Positions 46,508 through 56,463 of a stretch of DNA of 64,000 nucleotides are shown piece by piece. The translations under genes and the position numbers were made by a program. The DNA comes from Chelatococcus reniformis (GTDB lineage: Bacteria; Pseudomonadota; Alphaproteobacteria; Rhizobiales; Beijerinckiaceae): assembly GCF_014640075.1 (NCBI RefSeq), contig NZ_BMGG01000002.1, positions 743,234-807,233 of the forward strand. The letters run 5' to 3'. Under the pieces are notes generated by a model. It did not search any database and was not told the origin of the DNA. It worked only from the letters and a program-made list of their open reading frames with translations. Every line of letters begins with the position of its first letter. Position 1 is the stretch's first letter.

Positions 46508-46623
46508 GAGCGCTGCGCTTCGGCTTGATCGAGAGGTTTCGCCTTCACCCGATCAGGCCGAGAGCCCGCGAGCGTGTCGCCCTTCAAGCGCGATCGGCTG
46601 CTTCCACCCGAGCGCGCGAGGCG

Positions 46624-46727
46624 CTAAGGCATTCCGCGTCTCTTCAAATCGCCGAAATGCTCTATCTATTTGATTTGTCGCGTTTTTTTCACGCGAACCG
46701 GCTTCCACTTCGCTCGAAAGCGTCTAG
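46624..46727. repeat. CTAG-bounded dispersed repeat, copy B
   Basis: This 104-bp element matches copy A (385-490) along its whole length, sharing ATCGCCGAAATGCTCTATCT, TTTGAT, TTCACGC and CCACTTCGCTCGAAA. It is more diverged at its left end. Its right-end CTAG provides the TAG stop of the DegQ-like protease gene, as copy A does for the iron-sulfur subunit. The preceding 110 bases (46508-46620) hold no gene. Confidence 0.8.
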
Positions 46728-48136
46728 CCGTTGAGAACGGCCGTGAAGACCTGGCCGGCCCGATTGATGGTGATCTCCCAGAAGCGGGCACGCTGGTTCA
46801 GCGCGCGATCGAGGTCCTTTGACGATTTGATCGTCTCGCCGTTCACGGCCAGGATCACGTCGCCCTTGCGCAGGCCGACGCGCGCCGCATCCGTATCCTC
46901 GGGCACCTCGCTCAGCACCACGCCCTCGCTCGCCACCTCCAGAGAGAGCTCCTCCGCCACCGCCGGCGACAGATTGGACGCCGTCGCCCCGGCGAAGGGC
47001 GAGCGCGCGGGCAGCTTGACCGCCTCGCGTGGCCGCGTCTCCGGCGCCGGGCTGAGCTTGACGGTAAGGGTGAGCTTCTGGGTGCCCCGTTGCACCGTGA
47101 GCGCCGCCGTGCCGCCCAAGGGCTTGGTGGCAAGCCGGTAGCCGAAGGCATCGGGGTCCTCGATGGTCTGCCCGTCGACGGCCAGGATGAGGTCGCCCCG
47201 CTTCAGCCCCGCCTCGACCGCCGGACCCGCCTCGAACACGCCGGCGACCAGCGCTCCCGTCGGCCGGTCGAGGCCCATGCTCTCGGCGATGTCTGCGCTA
47301 ACGACCTGCAACTTGGCGCCGAAATAGGGACGTCTCACCGACTTGCCGCCGCTCCTGGCCGACTCGACGACGATCCTGACCATGGCCGCCGGAATGGCGA
47401 AGCCGATGCCGACGCTGCCGCCGGAGCGCGAGAAGATCGCGGAATTGATGCCGACCAGCCGTCCCTGCATGTCGACGAGCGCGCCGCCCGAATTGCCGGG
47501 ATTGATGGCCGCGTCGGTCTGGATGAAGAACTGGTAGTCGCCGATGCCGACCTGGGTGCGCGCAAGCGCGGAGACGATCCCCTGCGTCACCGTCTGCCCC
47601 ACGCCGAAGGGGTTGCCGATGGCGAGCACCAGGTCGCCGACCTCCAGGGTATCCGAATTGCCGATGGCCATGACCGGCAGAGGCGCGTGGGTGCCCTTGA
47701 TCCGCAGCACGGCGAGATCCGTGCGCGGATCCCGCAACAGGATCTCGACGTCGAACTCGCGCTTGTCGGCAAGCGCGATCTTCACCTCCGTCATGTTCTC
47801 GATGACGTGGTGGTTGGTGACGATGATGCCGGACGGATCGACGATGACCCCGGAGCCCAGCGAGCGCTGTACCCGCTCCTGCGGCACGCCGAAATCGCCG
47901 CCGAAGAAGCGGCGAAAGAACGGATCGTCGAAGAACGGATTCTGCTGACGCCGCTCGACGCGGGCGCCGTAGACGTTCACCACCGCCGGCGCCACCTGCT
48001 TCACCACCGGCGAGAACGACAGCTGGATCTCACTGCGTGACTGCGGCGTCGCGCGCTCCTGCGCCGAGGCTGGCAGCGCCAGGGCGGCGACGAAGAGGAC
48101 CGGAAACAGGCGGGGCAGAAGCGGTGATGCGCGCAT
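46724..48136 (-). CDS. DegQ/DegP-family periplasmic serine protease
   Basis: This 470-residue HtrA-type protease/chaperone has a signal peptide (about 1-25, ending ASA) and a trypsin-like domain with His110 (TNHHVIEN), Asp140 (DPRTDLAVL) and Ser216 (NPGNSGGAL). Two PDZ domains follow (about 255-345 and 375-460). The arm QNPFFDDPFFRRFFG before the protease core is the usual LA-loop region. It degrades misfolded envelope proteins. It follows the ribosomal operon after a strong hairpin, so it probably has its own promoter. Its stop codon lies in repeat copy B. Confidence 0.95.
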   Translation of the reverse strand: MRASPLLPRLFPVLFVAALALPASAQERATPQSRSEIQLSFSPVVKQVAPAVVNVYGARVERRQQNPFFDDPFFRRFFGGDFGVPQERVQRSLGSGVIVDPSGIIVTNHHVIENMTEVKIALADKREFDVEILLRDPRTDLAVLRIKGTHAPLPVMAIGNSDTLEVGDLVLAIGNPFGVGQTVTQGIVSALARTQVGIGDYQFFIQTDAAINPGNSGGALVDMQGRLVGINSAIFSRSGGSVGIGFAIPAAMVRIVVESARSGGKSVRRPYFGAKLQVVSADIAESMGLDRPTGALVAGVFEAGPAVEAGLKRGDLILAVDGQTIEDPDAFGYRLATKPLGGTAALTVQRGTQKLTLTVKLSPAPETRPREAVKLPARSPFAGATASNLSPAVAEELSLEVASEGVVLSEVPEDTDAARVGLRKGDVILAVNGETIKSSKDLDRALNQRARFWEITINRAGQVFTAVLNG

Positions 48137-48236
48137 GGGGTCAACCGTCAGATGGAGACCGACTGCATATAGGCGGACCGTCGGTCAGGGCAAACCCGCC
48201 TGCCTGCTGCCGCCCGCCCGGGCGCTAAAAGCACGA

Positions 48237-48264
48237 CGCAACCGGATGAGGTCATCCGGTTGCG
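48237..48264 (-). terminator. Strong hairpin terminator after rplQ
   Basis: CGCAACCGGATGA and TCATCCGGTTGCG form a perfect 13-bp stem with a two-base centre. On the minus strand it is followed by TCGTGCTTTTAG, a weak T-run. It lies 70 bases after the rplQ stop, and is the best candidate end of the ribosomal transcript. The neighbouring CGCGCTCCAG also occurs beside the hairpins of element D, so it may derive from the same repeat class. Confidence 0.7.
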
Positions 48265-48334
48265 CGGACGCGCTCCAGCCTTCGAGGCACTTCTCCGCAG
48301 CCGCAGCGCGCCTGCGGGCGCGCCTCTGAACGGC

Positions 48335-48739
48335 TTACGCCGCTTCCTGGGTCGGGCCGGAATCGATGCCCTTGGCGTCGACGTCACGGTCCACGAACTC
48401 GATGACGGCCAGCGGGGCATTGTCGCCATAGCGGAAGCCGGCCTTCATGATGCGCAGATAGCCGCCCGGCCGCTCCTTGTAGCGTGGGCCCAGCACGTCG
48501 AAGAGCTTCTTGACCATGGCGACGTCGCGGATCTGCGCCACCGCCTGCCGGCGCGCGTGCAGGTCGCCGCGCTTGCCGAGCGTCACCAGCTTCTCGACGA
48601 TCGGACGCAGGTCCTTGGCCTTCGGCAGGGTGGTTGTGATCTGCTCGTGCTTGATCAACGCGGCGGCCATGTTGGCGAACATGGCCTGACGATGCTCCGA
48701 CGAGCGGTTGAAACGCCGATGGGCGAAACCGTGACGCAT
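48335..48739 (-). CDS. rplQ: 50S ribosomal protein L17
   Basis: This 134-residue protein matches bL17: [17 protein letters not shown] at the start, [22 protein letters not shown], and a bacterial C-terminal strand region ending GPTQEAA. It binds 23S rRNA at the base of the exit tunnel. It is the last gene of the alpha-operon part, 145 bases after rpoA, and precedes the 13-bp hairpin. Confidence 0.97.
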   Translation of the reverse strand: MRHGFAHRRFNRSSEHRQAMFANMAAALIKHEQITTTLPKAKDLRPIVEKLVTLGKRGDLHARRQAVAQIRDVAMVKKLFDVLGPRYKERPGGYLRIMKAGFRYGDNAPLAVIEFVDRDVDAKGIDSGPTQEAA

Positions 48740-48884
48740 GTTGGCTATCTCCTGATTATGCGACCGCCGTGCCACGGTACGGCCGCTGCTTTGTTGTCGC
48801 CGCCGACCGGCGCTGAAGACGGGACACCGGCGTCCCGCCCCATCTTTCAAGTTCGAGAGACAGCCCCTCTTTCGGGGCCGCGCC

Positions 48885-49904
48885 TCAGTAGTGCTCCTCG
48901 AAGCGCTTGGCCAGATCCTCGATGTTCTCCGGAGGCCAGCCCTGCACTTCCATGCCAAGGTGCAGGCCCAGCGTCGCCAGCACTTCCTTGATCTCGTTCA
49001 ACGACTTGCGGCCGAAGTTCGGGGTCCGCAGCATCTCGGCCTCGGACTTCTGAATGAGGTCGCCAATGTAGACGATGTTGTCGTTCTTCAGGCAGTTGGC
49101 CGAGCGGACCGACAGCTCGAGCTCGTCGACCTTCTTGAGCAGGGCCGGATTGAACGGCAACTGAGGTGCAGCAGAGACACCCGCCTCCTCGCGCCGCGGC
49201 TCCTCGAAGTTGACGAAGATCGCAAGCTGATCCTGCAGGATGCGCGCGGCGTAGGCGACGGCGTCCTCAGGCGTCAGGCCGCCGTTGGTTTCCACCTCCA
49301 TGGTCAGCTTGTCGTAGTCGAGGATCTGCCCCTCGCGGGTATTTTCGACCCGATACGAGACCTTGCGGACCGGGCTGTAGAGACTGTCCACCGGAATGAG
49401 GCCGATGGGCGCATCCTCAGGACGGTTGCGCTCGGCGGGCACGTAGCCCTTGCCCGTGTTGACGGTGAACTCCATCCGGATCTCGGCCCCGTCGTCGAGC
49501 GTGCACAGCGGCAGGTCCGGATTGAGGATCTGGATGTCGCCGACGGCGTTGATGTCGCCCGCGGTCACCTGACCGGGACCCTGCTTGCGCAAGGTCATGC
49601 GCTTGGGGCCGTCCCCCTGCATCTTGATGGCGATCATCTTGATGTTGAGGACGAGATCGGTCACGTCCTCGCGGACACCCGGGATCGACGAGAACTCGTG
49701 CAACACGCCGTCGATGTGGACCGCGGTCACCGCGGCCCCCTGCAGCGACGACAGCAGCACACGGCGAAGCGCATTGCCGAGCGTGAGGCCGAAACCCCGC
49801 TCCAGCGGCTCGGCCACGAGCGTCGCGACCGACTTGCGGTGGTCGCTGGCGGTCACCTCGAGCTTGCTCGGCTTGATCAATTCCTGCCAGTTTTTCTGGA
49901 TCAC
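48885..49904 (-). CDS. rpoA: DNA-directed RNA polymerase alpha subunit
   Basis: This 339-residue alpha subunit has the assembly domain (about 1-230, with [18 protein letters not shown]) and the C-terminal DNA- and activator-binding domain (about 250-330, with [17 protein letters not shown]). The expected start sequence is [12 protein letters not shown], and the codon there is GTG at 49904 with AGAGGT six bases upstream, so a GTG start is chosen. A small GCCCC/GGGGC hairpin lies just after its stop (48863-48878). It follows rpsK by 87 bases. Confidence 0.97.
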   Translation of the reverse strand: MIQKNWQELIKPSKLEVTASDHRKSVATLVAEPLERGFGLTLGNALRRVLLSSLQGAAVTAVHIDGVLHEFSSIPGVREDVTDLVLNIKMIAIKMQGDGPKRMTLRKQGPGQVTAGDINAVGDIQILNPDLPLCTLDDGAEIRMEFTVNTGKGYVPAERNRPEDAPIGLIPVDSLYSPVRKVSYRVENTREGQILDYDKLTMEVETNGGLTPEDAVAYAARILQDQLAIFVNFEEPRREEAGVSAAPQLPFNPALLKKVDELELSVRSANCLKNDNIVYIGDLIQKSEAEMLRTPNFGRKSLNEIKEVLATLGLHLGMEVQGWPPENIEDLAKRFEEHY

Positions 49905-49991
49905 GAGCACACCTCTGCGGATCTCGATTGCGTGGCGTCGGTGACGGCGCCACCAACGACAAAGCTCCGGCAAAGCCGGAGCATCAATTGA

Positions 49992-50381
49992 TCAGACGCG
50001 GCGGCGCTTGCGCGGCCGACACCCGTTGTGCGGAATCGGGGTCACGTCCCGGATCGATGTCACAGTGAAGCCCGCCGCCTGCAGCGCCCGTAGCGCCGAC
50101 TCGCGGCCCGAGCCCGGCCCGGACACCTCGACCTCCAGCGTGCGCATGCCGTGCTCGGCCGCCTTGCGCGCCGCGTCCTCGGCCGCGACCTGCGCGGCAT
50201 ACGGCGTCGACTTGCGCGAACCCTTGAACCCCATCGTTCCGGCGGACGACCAGGAGATGGTGTTGCCCTGCGCGTCGGTGATGGTCACCATCGTATTGTT
50301 GAACGAGGCGTTCACATGCGCGACGCCGGAAACGATGTTCTTGCGCTCGCGACGGCGGACGCGTGTGGCTTCCTTGGCCAT
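49992..50381 (-). CDS. rpsK: 30S ribosomal protein S11
   Basis: This 129-residue uS11 has [18 protein letters not shown], the [20 protein letters not shown] block, and the basic C-terminus [12 protein letters not shown]. It forms part of the platform of the small subunit. It lies between rpsM and rpoA as usual; rpsD is not in this operon here. Confidence 0.98.
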   Translation of the reverse strand: MAKEATRVRRRERKNIVSGVAHVNASFNNTMVTITDAQGNTISWSSAGTMGFKGSRKSTPYAAQVAAEDAARKAAEHGMRTLEVEVSGPGSGRESALRALQAAGFTVTSIRDVTPIPHNGCRPRKRRRV

Positions 50382-50538
50382 GCTCGGTATGTTCCTTCAG
50401 GCGCGCCCGTCGTGCCAGGCGCTCGGGATTGAGACAGCCCCTCAGGCGGCGGCCTGCCGCCCTCGGGACGAAAGTAGATAGGCAGGCGAGCGGCCGACCA
50501 ATGCCGGCCGCGGCGATCGACGCCCCGGCCGTTGCGAC

Positions 50539-50907
50539 TTACTTCTTCTTGCCGGCGATCGGCTTGGCCTTGCCCTTGCGGGTGCGGGCATTGGTGTGGG
50601 TCCGCTGGCCACGAACCGGCAGCTGCCGGCGATGGCGCAAGCCGCGATAGCAACCCAGATCCATGAGCCGCTTGATGTTCATCGAGACTTCGCGGCGCAG
50701 ATCGCCCTCGACGATGTAGTCGCGGTCGATGGTCTCGCGGATCTGCAGAACCTCTTGGTCGGTCAGCTGATTGACCCGCCGCTCGGCCGGAATACCGACC
50801 TTCTCGCAGATCTCCTCGGCCTTCTTGGCACCGATGCCGTGGATGTACTGCAGCGCGATCACCGCGCGCTTGTTGGTGGGGATGTTGACGCCTGCGATAC
50901 GAGCCAA
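50539..50907 (-). CDS. rpsM: 30S ribosomal protein S13, TTG start
   Basis: This 122-residue uS13 has [18 protein letters not shown] at the start, the YIHGIG motif, and [20 protein letters not shown] near the end. The family start falls on TTG at 50907 with GGAG spaced six bases upstream. The only ATG in frame (50919) has no ribosome site and adds four residues. The start is preceded within 70 bases by two strong hairpins. The gene begins the alpha-operon section, 196 bases after adk. Confidence 0.95.
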   Translation of the reverse strand: MARIAGVNIPTNKRAVIALQYIHGIGAKKAEEICEKVGIPAERRVNQLTDQEVLQIRETIDRDYIVEGDLRREVSMNIKRLMDLGCYRGLRHRRQLPVRGQRTHTNARTRKGKAKPIAGKKK

Positions 50908-50923
50908 GTCCGTCTCCATGTGG

Positions 50924-50973
50924 CCGGCGGATCAGATCCGCCGGGCTTGACCGTGCTGCCGCTCTGCGGCAGC
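50924..50973 (-). promoter_or_regulatory. Double hairpin leader upstream of rpsM
   Basis: Two perfect stems lie in tandem. GCTGCCGC/GCGGCAGC has a 3-base loop (50955-50973), and CCGGCGGATC/GATCCGCCGG is an almost uninterrupted 10-bp palindrome (50924-50944). On the mRNA the second one ends just before the GGAG site and TTG start of rpsM. This could be an autoregulatory leader for the alpha operon or a processing site. Confidence 0.5.
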
Positions 50974-51103
50974 TTGCTTTACAACCCGCATCCGGTGGAG
51001 GCCGGCCTCGCGGGAGCTCAAAATAAAAACGTGCGGCACCGCCCTTCCAGTGAAGGCCTGCGGTGTCGCATGAGTGGAAGCGGGCTCCTTAGCGGCTTTC
51101 GCT

Positions 51104-51694
51104 TCAGGCGTCAACCTTCTCCAGCACCCGAATGATCTCGCCGGTCACTTCGTCGATGGGCTTCGATCCGTCGATCCCAGTCAGTTGACCCCGCGCCTGA
51201 TAATAGGGCGCCACGACGGCGGTGTCGCGATTGTAGGCGGCCAAGCGTGTCTTGAACACCTCCGGATCATCATCCGCTCGCACCGCTTCGCCGCGCGCTT
51301 TTGTCTCGGCGGCACGCGTGAGAATGCGATCGACGAGCCCCGCCTGATCGACCTTGAGCTCGATCACCGCATCCAGGGCCAGCCCCTTGCCGTTGAGCAT
51401 GCGATCCAGCGCCTCGGCTTGCGCGACGGTGCGCGGGAAGCCGTCGAGGATGAACCCGCGCCTGGCGTCGGGCTCCTCGACCCGGTCGGACACGATGCCG
51501 ATCACGATATCGTCCGAAACCAGCTGACCCGCGTCCATCACCGCCTTGGCCTTCAGCCCGATCGGCGTCCCCGCGGCCACCGCCGCGCGCAGCATGTCGC
51601 CGGTCGAGAGCTGCGGAATGTCGTAGCGTTGCATCAGCCGCTTGGACTGGGTTCCCTTCCCCGCGCCCGGCGGTCCGAGCAGGATCAATCTCAT
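51104..51694 (-). CDS. adk: Adenylate kinase (short-lid form)
   Basis: This 196-residue kinase interconverts ATP, AMP and ADP. The P-loop is GPPGAGKGT (7-15). The AMP-site [10 protein letters not shown] and [12 protein letters not shown] are present, and the lid is the short form without the zinc-type insertion. Its ATG overlaps the secY stop by four bases (ATGA), showing translational coupling. Confidence 0.97.
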   Translation of the reverse strand: MRLILLGPPGAGKGTQSKRLMQRYDIPQLSTGDMLRAAVAAGTPIGLKAKAVMDAGQLVSDDIVIGIVSDRVEEPDARRGFILDGFPRTVAQAEALDRMLNGKGLALDAVIELKVDQAGLVDRILTRAAETKARGEAVRADDDPEVFKTRLAAYNRDTAVVAPYYQARGQLTGIDGSKPIDEVTGEIIRVLEKVDA

Positions 51695-53028
51695 CGACGG
51701 CGTCCCCCTTTCAGTCTCGCCTTCTTCACCAGCCCTTCGTACTGGTGGGCCAGCAGATGCCCATGTACCTGCGCAACCGTGTCCATGGTCACGCTGACGA
51801 CGATCAGCAGCGATGTCCCGCCGAAATAGAACGGCAGCGACGCATATGAGATCAGGACTTCGGGGATGAGGCAAATGATTGCCAGGTATGCCGCCCCGAC
51901 CACCGTGATCCGCGTCAGCACGTAGTCGATGTAGTCGGCGGTGCGCTCACCCGGACGGATGCCCGGAATGAAGCCGCCGTGCTTCTTCAAATTGTCCGCC
52001 GTCTCCGTCGGATTGAACACGATCGCAGTGTAGAAGAAAGCGAAGAAGACGATCAAGGCGACGTACATCACCATGTACGCGGGGCGGCCATGGCCCAGGT
52101 AGGTCGCCAGCAGCGACAGGAAGCCGGTGCCGCCGCTCTGCTGCGAGAAGCTGGCGATGGTGGTCGGCAGCAACAGCAGCGAGGATGCGAAGATCGGCGG
52201 GATGACGCCTGCGGTGTTCAGCTTCAGCGGCAGGAACGACGTCTGCCCCTCGTATTGCCGGTTGCCGACCTGACGCTTGGGGTAGTTGATGAGAAGCCGC
52301 CGCTGGGCGCGCTCGACAAAGACGATGAAGGCGATGATGACGATGGCCATCACCAGCACGCCCAGGATGATGCCCGTCGACAGCGCGCCCTGGCGCCCCA
52401 GCTCCAGGGTTCCGGCGATCGCCTGGGGCAGCTCCGCGACGATGCCGGCGAAGATGATGAGCGAGGAGCCGTTGCCGATGCCGCGCGAGGTGATCTGCTC
52501 GCCGAGCCACATCAGGAACATGGTGCCGCCGACCAGGCTGATCACCGTCGAGATCCGGAAGAACAACCCGGGCTCGAGCACGACATTGCTGGAGCCCTCG
52601 AGCCCGGCGGCGATGCCATAGGCCTGGAAAACCGCCAGCACCACCGTGAGATAGCGTGTGTACTGGTTGATGACCTTGCGGCCCTGCTCACCCTCCTTCT
52701 TCAACTGCTCGAGCGTCGGCACGATGCTGGTCAGAAGCTGGATGATGATCGATGCCGAGATGTACGGCATGATGTTGAGGGCGAAGATTGCCAGGCGGCC
52801 GACGGCGCCGCCGGAGAACATGTTGAACAGCCCGAGCACGCCGCCCTGGGTCTGTCGAAAGATGTCGGCCACCGCCTCCGGATTGATGCCGGGCAGCGGG
52901 ATGTAGGTGCCGAGACGGAAGACGATCAGCGCACCGAGCGTAAACCAGATCCGCTTCTTCAGTTCCTCGGCCTTGGCCAGAGCACCGAAGTTGAGATTCT
53001 GCGCGAGCTGTTCCGCTGCCGATGCCAT
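51691..53028 (-). CDS. secY: Preprotein translocase subunit SecY
   Basis: This 445-residue, ten-helix channel protein of the Sec translocon has the plug/TM2 region [27 protein letters not shown], the [14 protein letters not shown] block and the cytosolic loop with the conserved arginine in [12 protein letters not shown] precedes the ATG by about seven bases. It follows rplO across an unusually long 303-base gap that contains a strong hairpin. Confidence 0.98.
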   Translation of the reverse strand: MASAAEQLAQNLNFGALAKAEELKKRIWFTLGALIVFRLGTYIPLPGINPEAVADIFRQTQGGVLGLFNMFSGGAVGRLAIFALNIMPYISASIIIQLLTSIVPTLEQLKKEGEQGRKVINQYTRYLTVVLAVFQAYGIAAGLEGSSNVVLEPGLFFRISTVISLVGGTMFLMWLGEQITSRGIGNGSSLIIFAGIVAELPQAIAGTLELGRQGALSTGIILGVLVMAIVIIAFIVFVERAQRRLLINYPKRQVGNRQYEGQTSFLPLKLNTAGVIPPIFASSLLLLPTTIASFSQQSGGTGFLSLLATYLGHGRPAYMVMYVALIVFFAFFYTAIVFNPTETADNLKKHGGFIPGIRPGERTADYIDYVLTRITVVGAAYLAIICLIPEVLISYASLPFYFGGTSLLIVVSVTMDTVAQVHGHLLAHQYEGLVKKARLKGGRRR

Positions 53029-53331
53029 TCTTGTGTCCTTCGATCCCGGAACCGGCCGCCGGGTCGGCCCCCCAATATGGGGCTGCGGCAGCCTTGCTTT
53101 CCAGCCGGATCGGAGCCGTCGGCCCGAGGCAAGTCGCCCCAACCCCTGGTCCGCATTCCGGAGGCTTCGGCGGGCCCTCGCCTGTACGCAGCCGGAGCAA
53201 TCCCGGTCTGGGAACGCCCGACCGGCAGCACGGTCAGCCCGTCGGATCTGCGTCCGGCACCGCCCGATGCAGCGGCAACGGCCGCGCGTCGCGGAACGGA
53301 CGCGAGCCCGTTCCGCGGCGCCCGTTCAGGC
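53029..53331. other. Long rplO-secY intergenic region
   Basis: These 303 bases separate two genes that are usually close. No supported gene was found. A 10-bp stem (53290-53317) lies near the rplO end. The rest is GC-rich without a clear promoter, so it may be a leader or processing region that reduces secY expression relative to the ribosomal genes. Confidence 0.5.
53290..53317 (-). terminator. Hairpin after rplO (attenuator or processing site)
   Basis: CGCGGAACGG and CCGTTCCGCG form a perfect 10-bp stem with an 8-base loop, 14 bases after the rplO stop. There is no T-run, so it is more likely an attenuator or RNase-processing structure than a full terminator. Confidence 0.45.
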
Positions 53332-53817
53332 TCACGCGGAAGCCGTAGCCTCGCCTTGCTCGGCCAGGATCTTGACCGAGCCGCCGGCTTTCTCCACCGC
53401 TTCGACCGCAGTCTTGGAGGCACGCGCGACCTCGAGCGTCACCTTGACCTTGAGATCGCCGACGCCAAGGATTTTGACGCCGTCCCGCGGCTTCGAGCAG
53501 ACGCCCGCGGCCACCAGGGTCTCAATGGTGATGGCGCTCGCCGCATCGAGCTTGCCCGCATCGATCGCCTGCTGCAGGCGACCGAGATTGACCTCGTTCA
53601 GGTCCTGGCGGAAGGGGTTCCAGAAACCCCGCTTGGGCAGACGGCGATGCAACGGCATCTGACCGCCTTCGAAGCCCTTCACGCGTACGCCGGAACGGGA
53701 CTTCTGACCCTTGACGCCGCGCCCGGCGGTCTTGCCCTTGCCGGAGCCGATGCCGCGTCCGACGCGCATGCGCTCCTTCGTGGCACCGGGATTGTCGTGG
53801 ATGTCGGTGAGCTTCAT
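53332..53817 (-). CDS. rplO: 50S ribosomal protein L15
   Basis: This 161-residue uL15 has [40 protein letters not shown], and [24 protein letters not shown] site lies before the ATG at 53817; an in-frame GTG at 53826 is too close to that site. It is separated from rpmD by five bases. Confidence 0.98.
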   Translation of the reverse strand: MKLTDIHDNPGATKERMRVGRGIGSGKGKTAGRGVKGQKSRSGVRVKGFEGGQMPLHRRLPKRGFWNPFRQDLNEVNLGRLQQAIDAGKLDAASAITIETLVAAGVCSKPRDGVKILGVGDLKVKVTLEVARASKTAVEAVEKAGGSVKILAEQGEATASA

Positions 53818-53822
53818 GGTGT

Positions 53823-54017
53823 TCACTCCCCGTCCACGACGCGAACGAGGTGCTTCACCCGCTCGATCATGCCGCGTGTGGCGGGCGTATCGGGCAGCGT
53901 GGAGCGCCGGCTGATCTTATTGAGACCGAGGCCGATCAGCGTCTGCCGCTGCGTGGCGATGCGACGGATCGGGCTGCCGATCTGCTCGACGGTGACGGTC
54001 TTGCCTTGCTGTGTCAT
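53823..54017 (-). CDS. rpmD: 50S ribosomal protein L30
   Basis: This 64-residue uL30 has [12 protein letters not shown] and the [21 protein letters not shown] block. The length is normal. It lies 11 bases after rpsE and five before rplO. Confidence 0.97.
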   Translation of the reverse strand: MTQQGKTVTVEQIGSPIRRIATQRQTLIGLGLNKISRRSTLPDTPATRGMIERVKHLVRVVDGE

Positions 54018-54028
54018 GCCGTCCTCCC

Positions 54029-54592
54029 TCAGGCTTCGGCACCGGCAACCTCGACCTCGGCATCACGGCGGCGGGACTGCAGCGTGGACACCTTGAGGCC
54101 GCGGCGTGCGGCGACCGAGCGCGGGCTGTCTTCGTGCTTCAGGGCATCGAAGGTGGCGCGCACCAGGTTGTAGGGATTGGACGAGCCGAGCGACTTGGCC
54201 ACGACGTCGTGCATGCCGAGCGTTTCGAACACGGCGCGCATCGGGCCGCCGGCGATGATGCCGGTGCCGGGAGGCGCGGCGCGCAGCACGACCTTGCCAG
54301 CGCCCCAGCGGCCGGCGACGTCATGGTGCAGCGTGCGACCCTCGCGCAGCGGCACACGCACGAGTGCGCGCTTAGCCGCATCGGTCGCCTTGCGAATCGC
54401 CTCGGGAACCTCGCGGGCCTTGCCGTGGCCGAAGCCGACGCGCCCCTTCTGGTCGCCGACCACGACGAGCGCCGCGAAGCCGAAGCGCCGGCCGCCCTTC
54501 ACCACCTTGGCGACGCGGTTGATGTGGACGAGACGGTCCACGAATTCGCTGTCGCGCTCGCGCTCCTCGCGCGATTGCCTATCTCTTGCCAT
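54029..54592 (-). CDS. rpsE: 30S ribosomal protein S5
   Basis: This 187-residue uS5 has [20 protein letters not shown], the [16 protein letters not shown] segment and [15 protein letters not shown]. The protein helps decoding fidelity. It follows rplR across an unusually wide 169-base gap, so an additional promoter or processing site is possible there. Confidence 0.98.
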   Translation of the reverse strand: MARDRQSREERERDSEFVDRLVHINRVAKVVKGGRRFGFAALVVVGDQKGRVGFGHGKAREVPEAIRKATDAAKRALVRVPLREGRTLHHDVAGRWGAGKVVLRAAPPGTGIIAGGPMRAVFETLGMHDVVAKSLGSSNPYNLVRATFDALKHEDSPRSVAARRGLKVSTLQSRRRDAEVEVAGAEA

Positions 54593-54761
54593 GCCTATCT
54601 CACTTCCGCGGGATGCGGCGTCCCGCTCGCTCGATGTTTCGTATCATCCGCCGCAAAACGACGACACTTCTCCGAGGCTGATCCCCACGCTCTCTCACAG
54701 CAACGGCAAATCCGGCCCTACCGAGGCCGGACACCGCGCCGCCCGAGCTTCGGGCCAGCCG

Positions 54762-55124
54762 TCAGAAATTCAAACCGCCTTCGCGGGCGGCATCGGCCAG
54801 CGCCTTGACGCGGCCGTGATAGATGTAGGACCCACGATCGAAGACGACGTCCTTGACGCCGGCCGCAACCGCGCGCTCCGCGAGGAGCTTGCCGACCGCC
54901 TTGGCCGCATCGACCGTGGCGCCCGTCTTCAGGTCCTCGCGCATCGCCTTCTCCAGCGTGGAGGCGGAGGCGATGGTATTGCCCTTGGCGTCGTCGATCA
55001 CCTGCGCATAGATCTGCTTGGACGACCGAAACACCGAGAGGCGCGGGCGGCCATTGGCCGCCGCCCGCAGGGAGCGCCGAACGCGCGCCTTGCGGCGATC
55101 GCTCGAACTGAGATTCCCAGCCAT
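54762..55124 (-). CDS. rplR: 50S ribosomal protein L18
   Basis: This 120-residue uL18 has [35 protein letters not shown] and the C-terminal [20 protein letters not shown]. It binds 5S rRNA. It lies nine bases after rplF. Confidence 0.98.
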   Translation of the reverse strand: MAGNLSSSDRRKARVRRSLRAAANGRPRLSVFRSSKQIYAQVIDDAKGNTIASASTLEKAMREDLKTGATVDAAKAVGKLLAERAVAAGVKDVVFDRGSYIYHGRVKALADAAREGGLNF

Positions 55125-55133
55125 CTTCGCTCC

Positions 55134-55667
55134 TTACTTCTTCTTGCCTTCCTTGCGGAAGATGAATTCGCCGGCGTATTTCACGCCCTTGCCCTTGTAG
55201 GGCTCCGGACCGCGGAACTCGCGGATCTCGGCGGCGACCTGGCCAACCTGCTGCTTGTCGATACCGGCGATGATCACCTCGGTCGGCTTCGGCGTCGTGA
55301 TGCTGATGCCGGCCGGGATCGCAAAGTCGATATCGTGGCTGTAGCCCAAGGACAGCTTCAGCGACTTGCCCGCCATCGCCGCCTTGTAACCCACGCCGTT
55401 GATCTCGAGCTTCTTCTCGAAGCCCTTCGTCACGCCCTCGACCAAGTTGGCGACGCGCGAGCGCGACATTCCCCACATCGCGCGAGCGCGCTTGGATTCG
55501 TCGCGTGGCGTCACCGAGATGGCGCCGTCATTCAACGCCACGTCAACGTCCTGCGGTACGGTGAACGACAGTTCACCCTTGCCGCCCTTGACCTTGACAT
55601 GCTGCCCATCGACCGTTGCCGTCACGCCCGACGGCACGGTCACGGGCCTCTTTCCGATACGAGACAT
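55134..55667 (-). CDS. rplF: 50S ribosomal protein L6
   Basis: This 177-residue uL6 has [19 protein letters not shown], the [17 protein letters not shown] strand and the C-terminal [19 protein letters not shown]. Both repeated domains are complete. It lies 35 bases after rpsH. Confidence 0.98.
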   Translation of the reverse strand: MSRIGKRPVTVPSGVTATVDGQHVKVKGGKGELSFTVPQDVDVALNDGAISVTPRDESKRARAMWGMSRSRVANLVEGVTKGFEKKLEINGVGYKAAMAGKSLKLSLGYSHDIDFAIPAGISITTPKPTEVIIAGIDKQQVGQVAAEIREFRGPEPYKGKGVKYAGEFIFRKEGKKK

Positions 55668-55702
55668 CTCTTCGTCCCCCGTGGTTCGTTCAGCGCCGCC
55701 GG

Positions 55703-56101
55703 TCAGAAGACCTTGCAGAGCACTTCGCCGCCCACGTTGCTCTCACGGGCCGCGTGGTCGGCCATAACGCCCTTGGGCGTCGAGAGAATGGTGATACCGA
55801 GGCCGTCAGCCACGCGCGGCATGGCGTCGACCGACGCATAGACCCGGCGGCCGGGCTTGGAGACGCGCTCGATCGAGCGAATCACCGGATGGCCGTCGAA
55901 GTACTTGAGCTCGATTTCGAACTCGGTACGGCCGTTGCCGTACTCGGTGGTCGAGTAACCGCGGATGTAACCTTCCTGCTGCAGCACCTCAAGCACGCGG
56001 GCGCGCAGGGTGGAGCCGGGGCTGGTCACCCGGCCGCGGCGGCGCATCTGCGCGTTGCGGATACGGGTCAGCATATCGCCGAGCGGATCGTTCACTGCCA
56101 T
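55703..56101 (-). CDS. rpsH: 30S ribosomal protein S8
   Basis: This 132-residue uS8 has [20 protein letters not shown] at the start, ISKPGRR-type [10 protein letters not shown] and [12 protein letters not shown] near the end. In known operons S8 can regulate the spc operon; no target structure was identified here. It lies 13 bases after rpsN. Confidence 0.98.
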   Translation of the reverse strand: MAVNDPLGDMLTRIRNAQMRRRGRVTSPGSTLRARVLEVLQQEGYIRGYSTTEYGNGRTEFEIELKYFDGHPVIRSIERVSKPGRRVYASVDAMPRVADGLGITILSTPKGVMADHAARESNVGGEVLCKVF

Positions 56102-56114
56102 GATCGGTCCCTCC

Positions 56115-56420
56115 TTACCAGCTCGACTTCACGAGGCCCGGGATCATGCCCTGCGAGCCAAGCTCGCGCAGCGCGACACGGGACATCTTGAGCTTGCGGT
56201 AGTAGGCCCGCGGCCGACCCGTCACCTCGCACCGGTTGCGGATGCGCGTGGGGTTGGCGTTGCGCGGCAACTGCGCCAGCTTGAGAACCGCCTCGAAGCG
56301 CTCCTCGATCGGCTTGTTGCGGTCTTCTGCGATTGCCAGAAGCCGCGTGCGCTTGCCCTCATAGCGAGCCACGAGCTTGCGCCGGCGGTTGTTCTTCTCG
56401 ACTGAACTCTTCTTTGCCAT
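56115..56420 (-). CDS. rpsN: 30S ribosomal protein S14 (zinc-free type)
   Basis: This 101-residue uS14 has [17 protein letters not shown] and the C-terminal [19 protein letters not shown]. The CxxC zinc pairs of short S14 are absent, as expected for the long proteobacterial form. It lies 43 bases after rplE. Confidence 0.98.
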   Translation of the reverse strand: MAKKSSVEKNNRRRKLVARYEGKRTRLLAIAEDRNKPIEERFEAVLKLAQLPRNANPTRIRNRCEVTGRPRAYYRKLKMSRVALRELGSQGMIPGLVKSSW

Positions 56421-56463
56421 ATCTAGTGGTCTCCGGTGTCCGCGTCTGAGCAGGCAGGCCTGC

